A DNA stretch of 16,435 nucleotides from CAZRDB01 sp964598695. Its GTDB lineage: Bacteria > Armatimonadota > Zipacnadia > UBA1398. Shown here piece after piece: positions 13,718-16,435 of the stretch. The notes under the pieces were generated by a model, which saw only the letters and a list, made by a program, of their open reading frames with translations, ran no database searches and was not told where the DNA came from. The DNA lies in contig CAZRDB010000118.1 in assembly GCA_964598695.1 (NCBI GenBank), positions 1 through 16,435 on the forward strand, given 5' to 3'. How positions within the stretch are numbered: position 1 is the first letter of the stretch; every line of letters begins with the position of its first letter. The translations under genes were made by a program, and so were the position numbers.

Positions 13718-15625
13718 ATGGACCCTCGCACTCTCGCCGGCGCCTGCGCCGTTGCGCTCGCGCTCGCACTTCCCGTCTCGGGGCAGATCACCGTCCCCAC
13801 GCCCGCCGACCTCACCGCGCGGGTGATCGTCTCGGGCCGCGCCTCGACCCCGATCGAGGTGCCGGTCGTGGGGATCGGCGCCGTGATCCCACCGACCTAC
13901 TCGGGCGACCGCATCCACGGCACGGAAGGCTTCTCGTGGTGGGTGAGCCAGCACTACGCCCTCAAGACCGACTACCCCGAGGACCGGGCGCGTCATCTGC
14001 TCACGCTGCTCGAACTCGCCTATCCTCACTACGTCGCCCTCTTCGGCCGCGAGCCCGAGGCGATCGCCGAGCGGCGGTTCGCGGTCTGCTACGCCGCGAG
14101 CCGGGAGTCGCTCGACAGGGCGCTCAAGGACGATGGCATCACGTGGGACTTCGGCGGCGGCGGGATCACCTACGAGGGGACCAACTGCGCCTACTGCTAC
14201 CCGAGCGGCTCGCTGCAGTACCACCAGCGGTACATCCTTCTCCACGAGTGCGTCCATCAGTTCCAGCAGTCGCTGGTCGGCTCGTGCCGGGTGACGCCGA
14301 GCTGGTACTACGAGGGGATCGCCGACCTGTTCGGGAGCCATGTGCTCGAGGGCGACGGCGCCCGGCTGACGCTCAACGTACTGGACAAGGCGACCACCCA
14401 CAACGTGCTCGACGAGGGCCTCGCGGCGCTGGCCGAGACGGGGCTTACCGCGAGCGCCGTCCATGAGCGGGGAGGCGCCGACCGCGGCGTGAACGCGGTG
14501 CTCATCGCGTTCCTCTCCAGCACCCCCGAGCGCGCCGCGAAGCTGGCGGCATGGCGTGACGAGATGCACCGGCTGCGGCAGTCCGGCGACGACCTGCGCG
14601 CGACCTCGAGCCGGGTCCTGCAGGAGCTGTACGGCCCGTGGGAGGAGATCGATCGCGCCTTCGCCGCGTGGACGGCCGGCGTGCGGAACACCTTCCACTA
14701 CGCCGAGTGGGGCTGGGAGCAGGACGGCGACACCCTGTGGTCGTACGGCTTCGCCCCGGAGGAGAAGCTCTCCCGGACCGACGTGAACCTCCCCCCCGGC
14801 GAGGTAGTCGAGTACTCCCCATTCCGCCTCGACTACCCCGCGACGGCGCTGCCCCCGGCACTGCTGGGCGAGATCCGGAGCGGCGGCGCCGAGCCCTCCG
14901 TGGGCGCCGTGCTGGACTTCGGCCGGAACCCCGGTCGGGGGCTCTGCGGCCTCGGGCTGGGGCTTCTCGCCTCCGAGACGGAGGCGGCCGGCCCCGGCTT
15001 CCTGAAGGTCCTGCTCGATGCCGAGGAGACGCTCAGGGTCGATGGCGCCGACTTGGGCCTGACGGTCGACTCGGCGCCGCTGCCGGAGGAGCTGCGCGCC
15101 GCGATGGCCGCCTCCGGCCACCGGGTGGGCCTGACGATCACCATCGGTTCCGACCGGCTCGCAATCGATCTCCGTGCCGGGGCCGAGGGCGCCACAGAGC
15201 CGGTGCTCGCGCACTGGGAGTACGGCCTCGACGCGACGGCGCGCGAGCGGGTGCTCTCGCGCCCGTACACGATCCTCGCCCGCGGCGGCTACCACGGGGT
15301 CACGCCCTGCTTCGCGGTGGGGCGGCGCCCGGAGCCCGACCTCACGCTCCCCGCACCGCCGAACCGCTGGCGCAACCCCGGACATGGGAGGCTCTGCGCG
15401 GCGGTCGCCGCCTGCTGGCGGCTGGGCGATCGGGCTCCGGCCGCGCTCGCGGCGATGCGCGGACGGCTGGTCGAGACGGCGGAGGATGCGGACGCCCGGA
15501 GCGCCTCGGTCGCCGCATTCGACGCGGCCCTGCCGGAGCTGCTGGCCGCGGTGGATGCCGCGGGCGCGGCCGAGGAGGCCACGGCGCTTGCGCGGGAAGC
15601 GCTCGCGCGGGCCGGCGAGCGGTGA
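13718..15625 (+). CDS. Secreted HEXXH zinc metallopeptidase-like protein, long C-terminus
   Basis: This 635-residue protein starts at ATG 13718 with TAGGGAG five bases upstream. Residues 1-23 are a signal peptide. Residues 80-205 look like a gluzincin fold: HECVH (176-180) supplies two zinc His and the catalytic Glu. PSWYYEGIADLFG (194-206) supplies the third ligand, Glu199, 18 residues after the second His. This layout resembles the peptidase MA/DUF1570 group. The surrounding Cys (124, 157, 160, 177, 190) could form disulfides. Residues 210-330 are helical. Residues 370-535 look like beta domains (FRLDYPATALPPALLGEI onward), and the last 80 residues are Ala-rich helices. The substrate is unknown; a cell-surface or extracellular protease is likely. 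Confidence 0.8.
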   Translation: MDPRTLAGACAVALALALPVSGQITVPTPADLTARVIVSGRASTPIEVPVVGIGAVIPPTYSGDRIHGTEGFSWWVSQHYALKTDYPEDRARHLLTLLELAYPHYVALFGREPEAIAERRFAVCYAASRESLDRALKDDGITWDFGGGGITYEGTNCAYCYPSGSLQYHQRYILLHECVHQFQQSLVGSCRVTPSWYYEGIADLFGSHVLEGDGARLTLNVLDKATTHNVLDEGLAALAETGLTASAVHERGGADRGVNAVLIAFLSSTPERAAKLAAWRDEMHRLRQSGDDLRATSSRVLQELYGPWEEIDRAFAAWTAGVRNTFHYAEWGWEQDGDTLWSYGFAPEEKLSRTDVNLPPGEVVEYSPFRLDYPATALPPALLGEIRSGGAEPSVGAVLDFGRNPGRGLCGLGLGLLASETEAAGPGFLKVLLDAEETLRVDGADLGLTVDSAPLPEELRAAMAASGHRVGLTITIGSDRLAIDLRAGAEGATEPVLAHWEYGLDATARERVLSRPYTILARGGYHGVTPCFAVGRRPEPDLTLPAPPNRWRNPGHGRLCAAVAACWRLGDRAPAALAAMRGRLVETAEDADARSASVAAFDAALPELLAAVDAAGAAEEATALAREALARAGER

Positions 15626-15641
15626 GCCGCCGGGGGCCCGC

Positions 15642-15687
15642 CCGGTCCGCCCGCCCCCCGCGGCGGGCGGAGGACGGGGCGGACCGG
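15642..15687. terminator. Bidirectional hairpin between convergent peptidase and SPFH genes
   Basis: CCGGTCCGCCC (15642-15652) pairs perfectly with GGGCGGACCGG (15677-15687). The 24-base interior is itself G/C-rich and can pair in alternative ways with the arms. It lies 16 bases after the peptidase stop and 7 bases after the SPFH stop. No T-run is present on either strand. Confidence 0.5.
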
Positions 15688-15694
15688 CCCGGGG

Positions 15695-16435
15695 CTACTG
15701 CCTCGCCTGCTGCGGCGCGGGCTTGCCGCCCTTGCCGAAGAGGTCGGAGAGGTTGACGATCGTGTCCCCGGTGACGACGTAGGTGTCGGTGTTGTCGGGG
15801 ATCTTGCTGACGAAGTCGTACTGGACGACCGACGGGTAGCGGGCGAGGGCCTCGCCCTCGATCCGGATCGCCTCTCCCTCGGCCTTGGCCTCGATGGTCT
15901 TGCGGACCTTCTCCTTCTGCTCGCGCTGCAGCTCGTAGCCCTTCATCTGAGCCCGCTGGAGCGCGATCTGCTTCTGCTCGATCTTCTGCTGGTACTCCGG
16001 CGTGAACGAGACATTGCGGATCAGGACCTCGTCGAGGACGATGTGGCGCTCCGCGAACTGCGTGCGCAGCTCCTCGGCGAGCCGGTCCTGCAGCTCCTGG
16101 CGCTTCACCGAGTAGATCTGCTCGGCGCTGTAGCCGCCGGCGAGGGTGCGCGCGGTGCTCTCGCTCATCACGCGCACGACCTTCTCCTCGTAGTCGGGGC
16201 CGGTCGCGATGTGCAGCTGGGCGACGTTGTCGGGGTCGACGTGGTAGCGGACGGTGACGTCGAGGTAGACGGTCTGTTGGTCGAAGTCCTTGGCGCTGAT
16301 CATGTCGGCCTGATGGTCGCCCTCCGCCAGGCCGTGCGCCGCGCGGGGCTCGAACGCGTAGGTCCGGGTGCGCACCTCGTAGGGCGTCACGTGGTCGAAG
16401 AACGGCGTGATCAGGTGGAAGCCTTCCGTGAGCGG
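15695..16435 (-). CDS. SPFH/prohibitin-family membrane protein, 5' truncated
   Basis: The frame is open to the right window edge; the first visible residues, PLTEGFHLITPFFDHV, continue the conserved N-terminal strand seen in prohibitins, so the true start and membrane helix lie outside. The visible 246 residues include the SPFH core (TVYLDVTVRYHVDPDNV, EEKVVRVMSESTARTLAGGYSAEQIYS). The typical LDEVLIRNVSFTPEYQQKIEQKQIALQRAQ helix follows. A long charged coiled-coil (about visible residues 145-200) is followed by a short tail rich in Gly, Gln and Pro. Prohibitins form ring-shaped membrane scaffolds, often with FtsH-type proteases; no such partner is visible here. An internal GTG at 16390 should not be taken as the start. 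Confidence 0.88.
   Translation of the reverse strand, partial: PLTEGFHLITPFFDHVTPYEVRTRTYAFEPRAAHGLAEGDHQADMISAKDFDQQTVYLDVTVRYHVDPDNVAQLHIATGPDYEEKVVRVMSESTARTLAGGYSAEQIYSVKRQELQDRLAEELRTQFAERHIVLDEVLIRNVSFTPEYQQKIEQKQIALQRAQMKGYELQREQKEKVRKTIEAKAEGEAIRIEGEALARYPSVVQYDFVSKIPDNTDTYVVTGDTIVNLSDLFGKGGKPAPQQARQ

Noticed and set aside
11025..13769. Open frame of 914 codons on the minus strand
   Set aside because: It lies antisense to argG and the stalk-domain gene, both firmly identified; composition is Arg-rich and shadow-like.
1..16435. Defence system, CRISPR array, prophage or transposon
   Set aside because: No nuclease, integrase, transposase or spaced direct repeats were seen; composition is even across the window.

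Overview
The window is very G+C-rich, and every real gene uses mostly G or C at third codon positions. It looks like a chromosomal stretch of a free-living bacterium with a complex envelope. Pointers are a GH42-like hydrolase fragment, a six-repeat SLBB export protein, a parallel beta-helix protein, a Tat-exported aldo/keto-reductase-like protein, a copper-amine-oxidase-type stalk domain and an H-x-G pilin-associated-like segment. This mix recalls Armatimonadota or Planctomycetota-like environmental genomes. The phylum is my inference and is not proven by the sequence.

Layout. 1-1466 (+): 3' part of a GH42-like glycoside hydrolase. 1618-2130 (+): a lone rpsE (ribosomal protein S5) with a terminator-like hairpin before it and a strong intrinsic terminator after it. 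2246-2506 (-): a small unknown protein behind a strong promoter and a structured leader. 2709-4685 (-): a secreted six-SLBB polysaccharide-export-type protein, divergent from 4947-6134 (+), a cysteine-rich beta-helix protein. 6290-6934 and 6882-7490 (+): an ECF sigma factor overlapping an unknown partner gene. On the minus strand, 9590 down to 7655: a Tat-exported AKR-like protein, a tetraheme cytochrome c and a two-helix membrane protein that probably form one operon. On the plus strand from 9721: ddl (D-Ala-D-Ala ligase), a three-helix membrane protein and argG, tightly packed, then a secreted three-part stalk-domain protein and a secreted HEXXH metallopeptidase. The right edge (15695-16435, -) is a truncated SPFH/prohibitin-like gene.

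How the genes work together. Housekeeping functions (S5, Ddl, ArgG) are scattered among envelope and export genes instead of sitting in their usual operons. The two themes are the cell surface (SLBB export, peptidoglycan precursor synthesis, secreted stalk protein and peptidase, SPFH membrane scaffold) and a small periplasmic redox module (AKR-like protein, tetraheme cytochrome, membrane partner). The ECF sigma factor may control some of these, but no target promoter can be assigned from this sequence.

No gap exceeds 300 bases. No tRNA, rRNA, CRISPR array, insertion sequence or prophage was recognised. The most unusual signals are the displaced rpsE with its own leader hairpin, the structured leader of the small gene at 2246-2506, the AKR-like protein lacking most of the catalytic tetrad, and an in-frame coding-like tail after the TAG stop at 7655.
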